64,000 nt of DNA from Thalassobacillus pellis (lineage in GTDB: Bacteria; Bacillota; Bacilli; Bacillales; Halobacillaceae). The stretch is from the NCBI RefSeq assembly GCF_016908295.1, contig NZ_JAFBDO010000001.1, forward strand, positions 372,001 through 436,000, given 5' to 3'. The notes below the pieces were generated by a model that saw nothing but the letters and a program-made list of their open reading frames with translations, had not been told where the DNA came from and ran no database searches. Positions 43,200-50,874 of the stretch are shown piece by piece; within the stretch, counting starts at the first letter, position 1, and each line of letters opens with the position of its first letter. The position numbers and the translations under genes were made by a program.

Positions 43200-44507
43200 T
43201 TACTCGATTTCTAATTCAGGATAACCATTAGATACCAGCTTCTTGAATCGTTCCAGTGCCTGTTCGTACGATTCTCCATTATCAATAGCGGCAGATGCAG
43301 CATCATAGAATAGTGTAGAAATCGCATTCTGGTCTTCGCCAGCCTCATGCGGCGGAATATCCTGTACGAGCTCATAATACTGTTTCAGGATTTTCTGGTC
43401 ACCGAAGAATTCATGAGTGTACGTGTCCAATTTCTTTTCATAGACTGACTTGAGCGCAGGCATATTACCGGTTTCCTCCAGGTTCTTTGTCTGCCATTCT
43501 TCGCCGGAAATGTAACGGATGAATTCATAGGCAAGCTCTTTATTGTCAGATCCTTCATAAATGGCTCGGAACGTACCGCCTTCGTAATAACCGCTCGGAG
43601 TTTTGGCAAGTCCATACTTTCCTTTTGCCTGTCCTCCATCATTATTGACCATGAAACCACCCCAGGCAGGCATTGCAAACATGATGACACCGCCTTCATT
43701 CAACGCGTCACCCCAGCCGCCGGAGAAATATGGCAGCTTCGCATCGACGTTCTTTTCCCTGATTTGCTTCATATCCATGAAAATATCTTTCCAGGCTGGA
43801 TCGATAACTAACTTACCATTCTGAATCCATTTTTCCTGATGCTGCTTTTCAACATTGAATACGTCTCCATAGTGAGAAAGCAGGTGTACCTTGCCGCCGC
43901 TTTCCTCATAGACCTTCTGGCCAAGCTCAATCACTTTATCCCAGCTGGAGACCATTTCAGAAACTTTCTCCGGGTCATCTGTTCCTAAATACTTTTTAGC
44001 CAGATCTCTGTGATACCAGAACGCTCCTGGAGAAGAGTGATCAGAGACCGCTTTGACATTACCGTCTTTCCCTTCACCCAGTGATTTTACGTATGGAACA
44101 TAATTCTCTACCCTGTCTTCAATTTTCCCCATTTCTGACAGGTTGGCAACGAATTCCTGGTTGATGAACCTTCCCATATAACTTCTTTCCAGGTCGAAAA
44201 TATCCGGTACATCGGTCCTGCTCTGGATAGCTGTCATCAGTTTCGTCTGGTATTGGTCACCAGGGAAAACTTCAACATTCACCGTTACATTCGGATATTT
44301 TTCTTCAAAGCTTTTGGCCATTCCTTCCACACCGCCGAAGAATGTCCATATATCCAGTTCTCCTTTAAAGTCCTCTGGCTTCATGTTTTCATTGTTCAAT
44401 TCCTGATCGGATCCTCCACTTGTTTCCTCGCCGCCTGAACAGCCGACAAGGGTTCCAATAGCAAAAATAAACACAAGCATCGTGAATAATAGATTTTTCT
44501 TATTCAA
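43200..44507 (-). CDS. ABC sugar-binding lipoprotein
   Basis: A 435-residue family-1 solute-binding protein with lipobox LVGC (Cys23), then GELDIWTFFGGVEGMAKSF and other CUT1 features. TTG 44507 has GGAGGAG upstream. Unusually for such operons it follows its two permeases, with a 137-base gap that may let it be expressed at a different level. It serves the second importer of the island with the permeases at 44645-46432. Confidence 0.93.
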   Translation of the reverse strand: MNKKNLLFTMLVFIFAIGTLVGCSGGEETSGGSDQELNNENMKPEDFKGELDIWTFFGGVEGMAKSFEEKYPNVTVNVEVFPGDQYQTKLMTAIQSRTDVPDIFDLERSYMGRFINQEFVANLSEMGKIEDRVENYVPYVKSLGEGKDGNVKAVSDHSSPGAFWYHRDLAKKYLGTDDPEKVSEMVSSWDKVIELGQKVYEESGGKVHLLSHYGDVFNVEKQHQEKWIQNGKLVIDPAWKDIFMDMKQIREKNVDAKLPYFSGGWGDALNEGGVIMFAMPAWGGFMVNNDGGQAKGKYGLAKTPSGYYEGGTFRAIYEGSDNKELAYEFIRYISGEEWQTKNLEETGNMPALKSVYEKKLDTYTHEFFGDQKILKQYYELVQDIPPHEAGEDQNAISTLFYDAASAAIDNGESYEQALERFKKLVSNGYPELEIE

Positions 44508-44644
44508 TGTTTTTTCTCCTCCTTCAGGTTTATATCTTAAGCTTTTGGCAGAACGGACTTCTAATGGAATTCCGGATACCGCCCCCTTTCATTTACTAGT
44601 TTCTTCCTATTTAAATTAGTTGTTTTTTAACAGATGTTCTTGTG

Positions 44645-45541
44645 TTATTGCTTAAGTGCTCCTGCCATAACATTTCCGATGATTTTCTTCGAAGCTAGTG
44701 CGAAGACGATCAGAATCGGCACGATAGAAATGGCAATACCGACGTACTGGGCACCGTAATCAACGCTGAATTGATTCCTTACACTCGCAATCATGACAGG
44801 AAGCGGCTGGAGACTGTTATCAAACAGGATGATCATCGGTTGTAAGAATTCGTTCCATTTACCGATGAACAGGAAAATCCCCAATGTTGCAATGGCCGGT
44901 GTCATTAATGGCAAGGCAATCCGGTGGAAAATCTGCAGTTCGTTACAACCGTCAATACGTCCGGACTCAAGCATTTCCTTTGGCACAGCTGAGTCTGCAA
45001 CCTGCTTCAGGAAGAAGAGACCGAATGCATTGTTGGCTGCCGGAACAATCAATGGCCAGTAAGTATTGATTAAACCGAACATGTTCATCAGTTTAAAGAA
45101 ACCGATGATACCAAGCTGACCTGGAATCATCATCGTTGCCAGGACGAAAGCGAATAGGGGACCGTTGAACTTGAAGTCAAACTTTGAGAACCCGTAACCA
45201 CTTAAAGCGGAAAAATAAAGTCCGATGGCTGTGGCACTGCATGTAATGATCAAACTGTTCAAGAAACCGCGCCAAATTGGAACTACTTCGACAAGACGTT
45301 TATAGTTTTCAATGAAATGATCACCAGGCAGCAGCAACAATTTCCGCGTTATATCTGCATTCGTATGGGTCGAAGTGATCAGCATGCTGTAGAACGGCAG
45401 AAGGCAGATCCCAGCTGCTAAAATGAGCATGATCCAGATGAAGATTTTAATCAAAAGACTGTTGCGGTTCTTCCGTTTCGTCTCCGCATCGAGTTGACTG
45501 ACTGTCTTGGTATTTCCAGTTGAAATGGAGTAATCCTTCAC
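44645..45541 (-). CDS. ABC sugar permease, MalG type (CUT1)
   Basis: A 298-residue permease with six predicted helices. Its EAA loop is atypical (ESGRIDGCNELQIFHRIALP, with ESG instead of EAA) but keeps the invariant Gly. GTG 45541 has AAAGGAGG upstream, and only 3 bases separate it from the partner gene. No ATPase gene lies nearby. Confidence 0.92.
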   Translation of the reverse strand: MKDYSISTGNTKTVSQLDAETKRKNRNSLLIKIFIWIMLILAAGICLLPFYSMLITSTHTNADITRKLLLLPGDHFIENYKRLVEVVPIWRGFLNSLIITCSATAIGLYFSALSGYGFSKFDFKFNGPLFAFVLATMMIPGQLGIIGFFKLMNMFGLINTYWPLIVPAANNAFGLFFLKQVADSAVPKEMLESGRIDGCNELQIFHRIALPLMTPAIATLGIFLFIGKWNEFLQPMIILFDNSLQPLPVMIASVRNQFSVDYGAQYVGIAISIVPILIVFALASKKIIGNVMAGALKQ

Positions 45542-45544
45542 TTC

Positions 45545-46432
45545 TTACCCCTCCTTTTTCTCTTTCAGCTTCGTCATCCACATGGAGAAGGCTGTCGCAA
45601 TCGCAATCAGGACGAAAATACCGTAAGCGATAGCTGCGCCGTACCCATATTCGTATCGGACGAATGCTGCTTCATATAGATGCATGACCATCGTCAGCGT
45701 AGAGTTTTCCGGACCTTTACCGATCATAAGCGGCTGGTCGAATATCTGCATACCCCCGATAACAGATGTGATCATTGTAAAAATCAACACCGGGCGTAAC
45801 AGCGGCAGGGTTATTTTGATGGCCGTTTGGAACTTGTTGGCGCCGTCGATTTCTGCTGCTTCGTAAAGATCTTCTGGAATCGACTGCAAGCCTGCAAGGA
45901 AAACGAGCATGTTGAAACCGAACCATTGCCACATCAGGATGGATGCTACAATCAACTGGGAAAGGAATGGACTGTTGAACCAGTAGACAGGATCCTCGAC
46001 GATTCCCAGTGCCATCAAAAGCTTGTTCATGCTTCCATTCTGCCAATCGAACATCAACGCGAACAATACCCCCATCGTTACGGGTGTGACCATGTTCGGA
46101 AAGTAGAAAATAGCGTGAAACAGATGCTTCCCGCGAATGAATTTTTCATGTAAGATCAGCGCCAAAGTAAGCGCAATGGTCAACTGCGGGATAATGGACA
46201 GTATCCAAATGATCAGCGTGTTGTAAATCGACTTGAAAAACAACGTATCCTGCAGCAGTCTTTCATAGTTGGCCAGCCCGATGAAAGTCGGTGTATTGAA
46301 ACCGCTCCAATCGGTGAAGCTCAAATAAAAAGAATACAGGATCGGCCCAAGGTCAAAAATGAAAAAGACAAGAAAAAATGGAGCAATGAACAAATAACCG
46401 TACGGGCTTTTATCTATTCTGCGTGAGAACAT
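45545..46432 (-). CDS. ABC sugar permease, MalF type (CUT1)
   Basis: A 295-residue permease with six predicted helices and EAA loop EAAEIDGANKFQTAIKITLP. It is the first transporter gene after the LacI regulator (25 bases apart), so regulator and transporter are probably co-transcribed. Confidence 0.92.
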   Translation of the reverse strand: MFSRRIDKSPYGYLFIAPFFLVFFIFDLGPILYSFYLSFTDWSGFNTPTFIGLANYERLLQDTLFFKSIYNTLIIWILSIIPQLTIALTLALILHEKFIRGKHLFHAIFYFPNMVTPVTMGVLFALMFDWQNGSMNKLLMALGIVEDPVYWFNSPFLSQLIVASILMWQWFGFNMLVFLAGLQSIPEDLYEAAEIDGANKFQTAIKITLPLLRPVLIFTMITSVIGGMQIFDQPLMIGKGPENSTLTMVMHLYEAAFVRYEYGYGAAIAYGIFVLIAIATAFSMWMTKLKEKKEG

Positions 46433-46457
46433 GCAAGGAAATCTCCCTTCTATACAT

Positions 46458-47471
46458 TCAAAGTAACTTCATACAAGAATCTCGGACGATCAGTTTCGGC
46501 TCAATCAGCATCCGGCGTTTCATTGGAGCATCCTTGTGCTTCATTTTCATGACCAGTCCGTCTGCCGCTTCAAGTCCAATTTGGTAAAGCGGCTGGTTGA
46601 CTGTCGTTAATGGCGGATAGACCCAGCTGGCAATCTCGATATCATCGAAGCCGACAATGGAAAAATCTCTCGGAACCCGGAACCCTAGCTCATGGGCATA
46701 TAAAAGCGCCCCGATGGCTGTTTCATCATTCGATGCGATGACTGCTGTCATCCCACCGATGTTAATCAGATCACGCATCGCTTTGTAACCCCCGTCTTTG
46801 GACCAGTCAGACGGGACGGTCCATGAAGGTTCGTACGTCAACCCATTTTCCTCAAGAGCCATTCTGTATCCTTTGGCTCGCTGGTGGGTCGCAGTGAAAT
46901 CGTCTGGCCCGCCAATAAAAGCAATATTCCGATGACCAATCCGGTTAAGGTAGCGGACGACCTCCTTGATGCCGTGTTCATTGTTGACATCGACAGAGAA
47001 AATATCTGCATTCTCAGCAATATCTCCCCCATCCCCGACCAATGCGACAGGAATGGTCAATTCACGAATTCGTCTGAACAGCTCGTCCGATCGCTTCGTA
47101 AAACTAATCAGTATCAAACCATCAACCTGCCTTTCCTGGGCCAGGTTCAGGAAACCGAATTCCCCCTGATGGTTAGACGTTCCACTGTAATAGACACATT
47201 GATAATTGTTCTGGTTGGCAACTTTTTCGATTCCTCTCAAGATTCCTGAATAAAAAATGTTCGCAATGTCATCTACGACAATCCCGATTGTCTGGGTGCT
47301 GTTTTTTACCAGTCTCCTGGCATTTACATTTGGGTGATAATCTAATTCCTGAATCGCTGCCTTCAATGCTTCTTCTGTCCTTTTTTTGATCGGCTGTCCA
47401 TTTAAATAACGGGAAACCGTGCTTTTTGAAGTATTGGCCAGGCGAGCAACATCATTTATTGTCGGATTCAC
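46458..47471 (-). CDS. LacI-family regulator of the second importer operon
   Basis: A 337-residue repressor. The helix-turn-helix PTINDVARLANTSKSTVSRY and hinge ELDYHPNVNARRL are followed by an effector domain (IGIVVDDIANIFYSG, GHRNIAFIGGPDDF, FSIVGFDDIEIASW). GTG 47471 is chosen because GAGGAGTGGAG directly precedes it; an ATG at 47501 has no such site. It heads the operon of MalF, MalG, lipoprotein, amidohydrolase, GH36, isomerase and DUF624 genes. GGAACGTTCC-type palindromes upstream of it and of the FAD protein gene are its most likely operators. Confidence 0.92.
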   Translation of the reverse strand: MNPTINDVARLANTSKSTVSRYLNGQPIKKRTEEALKAAIQELDYHPNVNARRLVKNSTQTIGIVVDDIANIFYSGILRGIEKVANQNNYQCVYYSGTSNHQGEFGFLNLAQERQVDGLILISFTKRSDELFRRIRELTIPVALVGDGGDIAENADIFSVDVNNEHGIKEVVRYLNRIGHRNIAFIGGPDDFTATHQRAKGYRMALEENGLTYEPSWTVPSDWSKDGGYKAMRDLINIGGMTAVIASNDETAIGALLYAHELGFRVPRDFSIVGFDDIEIASWVYPPLTTVNQPLYQIGLEAADGLVMKMKHKDAPMKRRMLIEPKLIVRDSCMKLL

Positions 47472-47496
47472 TTTCTCCACTCCTCGACTCTGAATG

Positions 47497-47510
47497 TGCA
47501 AACGCTTTCT
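47497..47510. promoter_or_regulatory. cre-like box before the LacI gene
   Basis: TGCAAACGCTTTCT matches the CcpA consensus at all but the third position and lies 26 bases before the GTG start. It would act as a roadblock to transcription of the whole importer operon. Confidence 0.5.
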
Positions 47511-47657
47511 GTGATGCTTGAAATAAAACCGCTCCCATTCATTAAAAAGGAATTTGCTAATATCAGAATTCCCAGTATCAGCCAGTATTGTATGAACGGA
47601 AGAGCGGGTATAAAGACTATCATTTCATGCATCAATCTATTGATTTGCCGTAAAATT

Positions 47658-47670
47658 GGAACGTTCCCAT
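47658..47670. promoter_or_regulatory. LacI-type operator 1 (GGAACGTTCC)
   Basis: TGGAACGTTCCCA contains a perfect 10-bp palindrome with central CG. It lies about 20 bases downstream of the candidate promoter at about 47690-47717. It shares its core with the sites at 47796-47807 and 54066-54077. Confidence 0.6.
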
Positions 47671-47689
47671 TTTTACTACTTATCTAGCA

Positions 47690-47717
47690 ATTTACATTAC
47701 TAATAGGGAAATTTCAA
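47690..47717 (-). promoter_or_regulatory. Candidate promoter for the LacI/importer operon
   Basis: On the minus strand TTGAAA (47717-47712) is followed after 16-17 bases by TAAATT (4 of 6 to consensus). It is flanked by the two GGAACGTTCC-type sites, an arrangement that would permit repression by looping. Confidence 0.45.
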
Positions 47718-47795
47718 TAGTTAATGACAAAAAAATCAGAAAAATCTTAATTCTAGTGAAACATGCCGTTATCTTCCTGTTTTCCCAGCACTATT

Positions 47796-47807
47796 GAGAA
47801 CGTTCCT
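47796..47807. promoter_or_regulatory. LacI-type operator 2 (GAACGTTC core)
   Basis: GAGAACGTTCCT has the core palindrome GAACGTTC with one flank mismatch. It lies upstream of the candidate promoter, about 138 bases from operator 1. Confidence 0.5.
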
Positions 47808-47963
47808 TGACAGTCGAAAAGAGACTTGGCCGAAGTTAATCAGGGCCTTTGAGAATGAATACTACAGCACTCAGTGTACAAGTTTATTCATGCCTTCAAA
47901 GCATGCATTTACTGTCTTGACACTATCGTTTTCATCCTCCAGGCCCGTCAATCTATTAGACAA

Positions 47964-50387
47964 TCATACTTCCCATTCAATAAGATTCGTTTCAGTTACA
48001 GCCTGGGAAGAATCCTTCGGAACCCGAAATGTCTTAATTTCACAGGCGCCAATATCTGTCGTAATGCTTCTTCCGATTCCGTGCAGGTCGATGGTGACTG
48101 TTGTGGCCACTTTATCCGTTTCGTAAAAGCGCACGATCATATCATCGTTGTCTTCCGCCTTTTTCATAGCAGTTATGATGACATTGTCCTGATCTACACT
48201 GGCGAAGGAGTTCACCTGCGGCAGTGAACCTTTATGATAGGTTTCCAAAAGGGCCGTAGGGCGGCGGTTGATTTCAGCAGCATGCTTCACCGTACCTGCC
48301 TGCTCCCAGCTGTCCGTATGTGGCAGCAGTGTGTAACGGAAATGCTGGATACCCTGATCGATAAAGGAATAATAGCCATCCGGATCAGGAATGAGCGGAT
48401 CATGGTGGGCATAGATCGGGCTTCTGAGAACGGTGATGTTCATCTCATTTCCATCCACGTCGTAGCTGTATTTGGCATCGTTTGCAATACTTAATCCGTA
48501 CCTTCCTCCCGTTTCTTTTATTGTGCCGGACACATCAATCCAGCTTTGCCCTGGCTGCTCTTCACCATTTGTTTCCCGAACGGCATGGCCGTATGGTACC
48601 GCATAAGTTGCTCGGCGGTGGGTCACATTAACTGGATACTTCAGCTTAAGTGCCTTGAAGTTTTCTCTCCAATCGATGCTGACTTTAACATCGATATAAT
48701 GAAGGTCCTTATACATGGCGAATTCCTGGACAAACTTCGACTGGCCGTACTCACTGATAACCCGTATGACAGACTTTACCGGACCATGCTCCACCCGCTT
48801 GATACTTACCGGTTTAAATTCACCTAACTCCTTGTCATAACGGATGACATCGTGGGACCAGGTATCGCTCGTATCCTCGATAACGACTGGGCGGGCTGCT
48901 TCTCCGGCGAAGACTTCGAATTGCTCCTGCTTATCAAACAAGCTTCGGATAAAGCCGGTTTCCGGATTGATTTCCAGGCGATAGCGTTCATTTTCTAAGG
49001 AATTGTCATTCGCCTTAACAGCAGGCTGGTCTTTCCTGCTATGATTGGAAACCACTTTATAGACACGGTAGCCAAGGGAAGGAACTTCCGCAATGAAACT
49101 CAAGCGGTTCCGCCCATTAGCCGTTGCGGTTGACTGTACGACCTGAATCGGCACCTCATTGCCATTTTCATCCGTCAGCAGCTGATCTTCCTTCAGCCGG
49201 GTAAACTCGATCTCCACATTCGTTTTCACATCCCAGGAATGAGGGTTGAAAACGACGATTGGCGTCATGCCTTCTTCCTGTTCAATATCAATGTCCCAGG
49301 AGAGCGACTGGACAGCATAGTTCAAGCCACGTTCACCTATGGTCATCGCTTCCCCATGCATATTCCGGGCATCCTCGTAAGCCGATTCCAGACTGGTTCC
49401 AGCTAAAATATCGTGAAACTGATTGAAAAGCACATTCTTCCATGCCTTCCCGTAGTCATTGGGGTATGGCTGCCCTGTCGTCCGCTCCGCAATAACAGAG
49501 AATTTCTCGGCGGCAGCAAGCAGATTTTCCGCTTCCCTGTTCCATTTTTTCACAGGTGAATGAACCGAGTAGCAACCTTTCGCATGGTTCTGCAAATCGT
49601 GATGGACGACAGGCAGCGGTGTTTCTTTTTCTTTTACAGATTCAAAAAATTGATTCGGAGAGCTGAACAACAGTGTCGGTGTGTCTTCCTGCTCATTGAG
49701 ACGCTTGATGCTTTCTATGTTTTCAATCGTCGGGCCTCCGCCATGGTTCCCGACACCATAAAAACTCATCAGCTCATCTACTGGTTCTTTGATTTCCTTG
49801 GCACAGCGATGAACATGTTTTTCTAAATCTTTCCCCCAGGTTGTATATTCAAATGGAATCTGGAAGGTCATGACCTGTGAGCCATCATCTGATTCCCACC
49901 AGAACAACCGGCCAGGCAATCCTTTTTCATGAGGGCCAGGACGCATGAATACATAGTGGTCCATGCCGCTTTTCTTCAATATTTGAGGAAGCATTCCGGC
50001 ATGCCCGAAACTGTCGACATTGTATCCGACGTTAGCTGTGACCCCGAATTTTTCCTGGAAGTAGCGCTGACCATAGAGCCCTTGTCTTGCAAACGACTCC
50101 CCGCTCGGAATGTTGCAGTCCGGCTGCAGCCACCATCCTCCGCAAATCTGCCAGCGGCCTTCTTTGACTCGCTCTTTTATTTCCTGGAACATTTCAGGAT
50201 GATTGTTTTCCACCCATTCATACATCACAGCTGAACTTGATGTGAAAACAAAATCATCGTATTCCTTCAGCCGATCCAGTGCTGAGCGGAAGGTTGCTTT
50301 CGTTTCCTGGAACCCTTCCTGCCATTGCCATAGCCAGACAGGATCCAAGTGAGCGTTCCCGATCATATGCAACGTTTTTTCTTTCAT
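47964..50387 (-). CDS. GH38 alpha-mannosidase (paralogue)
   Basis: An 807-residue cytoplasmic GH38 enzyme, very close to the 809-residue enzyme at 25616-28045 throughout. H13 and D15 in GNAHLDPVWLW and nucleophile D125 in YNVDSFGH are the active-site residues, with VGNHGGGPT and FHDILAGTSL conserved. Differences cluster in the C-terminal beta-domains. ATG 50387 has GGAGGAG upstream. A 487-base repeat-rich gap separates it from the FAD protein gene before it, so it may have its own promoter. The duplication suggests two regulated copies for related substrates. Confidence 0.94.
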   Translation of the reverse strand: MKEKTLHMIGNAHLDPVWLWQWQEGFQETKATFRSALDRLKEYDDFVFTSSSAVMYEWVENNHPEMFQEIKERVKEGRWQICGGWWLQPDCNIPSGESFARQGLYGQRYFQEKFGVTANVGYNVDSFGHAGMLPQILKKSGMDHYVFMRPGPHEKGLPGRLFWWESDDGSQVMTFQIPFEYTTWGKDLEKHVHRCAKEIKEPVDELMSFYGVGNHGGGPTIENIESIKRLNEQEDTPTLLFSSPNQFFESVKEKETPLPVVHHDLQNHAKGCYSVHSPVKKWNREAENLLAAAEKFSVIAERTTGQPYPNDYGKAWKNVLFNQFHDILAGTSLESAYEDARNMHGEAMTIGERGLNYAVQSLSWDIDIEQEEGMTPIVVFNPHSWDVKTNVEIEFTRLKEDQLLTDENGNEVPIQVVQSTATANGRNRLSFIAEVPSLGYRVYKVVSNHSRKDQPAVKANDNSLENERYRLEINPETGFIRSLFDKQEQFEVFAGEAARPVVIEDTSDTWSHDVIRYDKELGEFKPVSIKRVEHGPVKSVIRVISEYGQSKFVQEFAMYKDLHYIDVKVSIDWRENFKALKLKYPVNVTHRRATYAVPYGHAVRETNGEEQPGQSWIDVSGTIKETGGRYGLSIANDAKYSYDVDGNEMNITVLRSPIYAHHDPLIPDPDGYYSFIDQGIQHFRYTLLPHTDSWEQAGTVKHAAEINRRPTALLETYHKGSLPQVNSFASVDQDNVIITAMKKAEDNDDMIVRFYETDKVATTVTIDLHGIGRSITTDIGACEIKTFRVPKDSSQAVTETNLIEWEV

Positions 50388-50442
50388 TGTGACTCCTCCT
50401 TTTTTTCTATCATGTACATCCTTGGAGATAAGAAATATACTA

Positions 50443-50475
50443 ACTTTCCGCGGGCAAGCAGCAAGCTCCTCCGAA
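50443..50475. repeat. Truncated GC-rich repeat
   Basis: ACTTTCCGCGGGCAAGCAGC and the next bases (AAGCTCCTCCG) match the left third of the repeat at 30811-30905; the rest of the unit is missing. Confidence 0.5.
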
Positions 50476-50487
50476 AAAGTACTTTCT

Positions 50488-50600
50488 AATCTAAAAGAAC
50501 AAAGTTTGTTGTATTAGGGAAATATAAAATTTCGCAAAAAGTCCTGGGCATAGTGAAAATTTTTAAATGACAAGTATACGAAAATTGTTCTTTTTAGATT
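50488..50600. repeat. Candidate MITE-like element with terminal inverted repeats
   Basis: AATCTAAAAGAACAA (50488-50502) is the inverse of TTGTTCTTTTTAGATT (50585-50600), apart from one extra base. They enclose about 80 AT-rich bases without coding capacity. It lies between two GC-rich repeat pieces. No target duplication is evident, so a long-loop hairpin by chance cannot be excluded. Confidence 0.35.
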
Positions 50601-50735
50601 GACCGTTGCTGCCACCGATGAGCGATAGGTGGTGACGCCTGCGGGAACAGCGCGAGCCGAAGATCCACTTGGGCAAGTGACTTTCTTGACCAAGTTAGCT
50701 GAGGCCGTGCCCGCGGCAAGCATCCACCGACAAGC
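50601..50735. repeat. GC-rich repeat, GGTGACGCCTGCGGGAAC type
   Basis: This GC-rich stretch contains GGTGACGCCTGCGGGAACAG, GCGCGAGCCGAAGATC, GCTGAGGCCGTGCCCGCGG and CAAGCATCCACC. Reversed, it has the layout of a repeat common in Bacillus intergenic regions. It includes inner complementary segments (CTTGGGCAAGTGACTT...CTTGACCAAG). It is distinct from the 30811-30905 family. Confidence 0.55.
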
Positions 50736-50874
50736 GATTCATGAGACACATTTTAATTCTACCTTCCATAGATCTTCAGTTGTTCAGTGGCTTCGGCATG
50801 CGGTATCCCTAGTATTTCCATCCAACAGATTCAGTCTTACTCAAGCAGTTATCCTTCAGAAAACATCTGTCTAT

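Larger units (their letters stand above)
47472..47963. other. Regulatory intergenic region between GH38 and LacI genes
   Basis: This 492-base AT-rich region contains no convincing gene. It holds two GGAACGTTCC-type palindromes (47658-47670 and 47796-47807), a candidate promoter between them, and a cre-like box at 47497-47510. A weak hairpin (ATGC/GCAT, near 47898-47912) may end the GH38 transcript. Confidence 0.55.
50388..50874. other. Repeat-rich intergenic region
   Basis: The 487 bases between the GH38 and FAD protein genes hold no supported gene. They contain a truncated GC-rich repeat (50443-50475), an AT-rich stretch bounded by inverted repeats (50488-50600) and a second GC-rich repeat (50601-50735). 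Between 50736 and 50874 nothing is recognised. Confidence 0.6.

Noticed and set aside
44508-44644. Riboswitch or separate promoter before the third binding-protein gene
   Set aside because: The 137-base gap shows no recognisable riboswitch or consensus promoter; only the ribosome binding site is clear.
50514-50723. 69-codon minus-strand reading frame
   Set aside because: It lies across the inverted-repeat element and a GC-rich repeat and has no ribosome binding site or family features.
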